A DNA stretch of 6,927 nt from an uncultured Gemmatimonadota bacterium (GTDB lineage Bacteria; Gemmatimonadota; Gemmatimonadetes; Gemmatimonadales; Gemmatimonadaceae). The stretch is taken from positions 1 through 6,927 of the forward strand of contig CAMLEQ010000210.1 in assembly GCA_946479015.1 (NCBI GenBank). Direction: 5' to 3'. Position 1 is the first letter of the stretch. The number at the start of each line of letters is the position of its first letter. Below, piece after piece: positions 6,241-6,927 of this stretch. The position numbers and the translations under genes were made by a program. The notes under the pieces are model-generated. The model was not told where the DNA came from. It saw only the letters and a program-made list of their open reading frames with translations, and ran no database searches.

Positions 6241-6927
<687 letters not shown>

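Overview
The window is very GC-rich DNA in which every gene I can support lies on the minus strand. It therefore reads right to left: the 3' part of an S-adenosylhomocysteine hydrolase gene (right edge), a bifunctional-nuclease-family (BFN/DUF151) gene, a gene for an unrecognised exported single-span membrane protein, then a promoter and cobalamin riboswitch, and behind them a vitamin B12 uptake operon in the order btuF-btuC-btuD-btuB-like receptor. The receptor gene runs off the left edge. The outer-membrane receptor with TonB box and the lipoprotein binding protein indicate a diderm bacterium. The GC content, the BFN protein and the short archaeal/Thermotoga-type SahH would fit a phylum such as Gemmatimonadota, but that assignment is a guess without a search.

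Right part (6927 to 5643): ahcY and the BFN gene are 67 bases apart, with a strong GC hairpin between them. A second hairpin with a T-rich tail lies just after the BFN stop, inside the signal-peptide codons of the next gene. That gene (5627 to 4350) has a leader peptide, a carboxypeptidase-regulatory-like beta domain, a further beta-rich region, one transmembrane helix and a charged helical tail. Its function is unknown.

Centre (4375 to 4083): a sigma70-like promoter lies across the end of the unknown gene, and its -10 box begins at that gene's stop codon. It drives a canonical cobalamin aptamer followed by an 11-bp hairpin that buries the btuF ribosome binding site. The anti-Shine-Dalgarno strand of this hairpin can also pair with the conserved 3' box of the aptamer, which suggests a simple translational switch.

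Left part (4082 to 1): btuF, btuC and btuD are joined by GTGA stop/start overlaps and probably translationally coupled. The TonB-dependent receptor follows after 23 bases. Together these would carry cobalamin across the outer membrane (receptor), capture it in the periplasm (BtuF) and pump it into the cytoplasm (BtuCD), with expression falling when adenosylcobalamin is plentiful. No cobalamin synthesis gene is seen. Apart from the regulatory leader there is no gene-free stretch over 300 bases.
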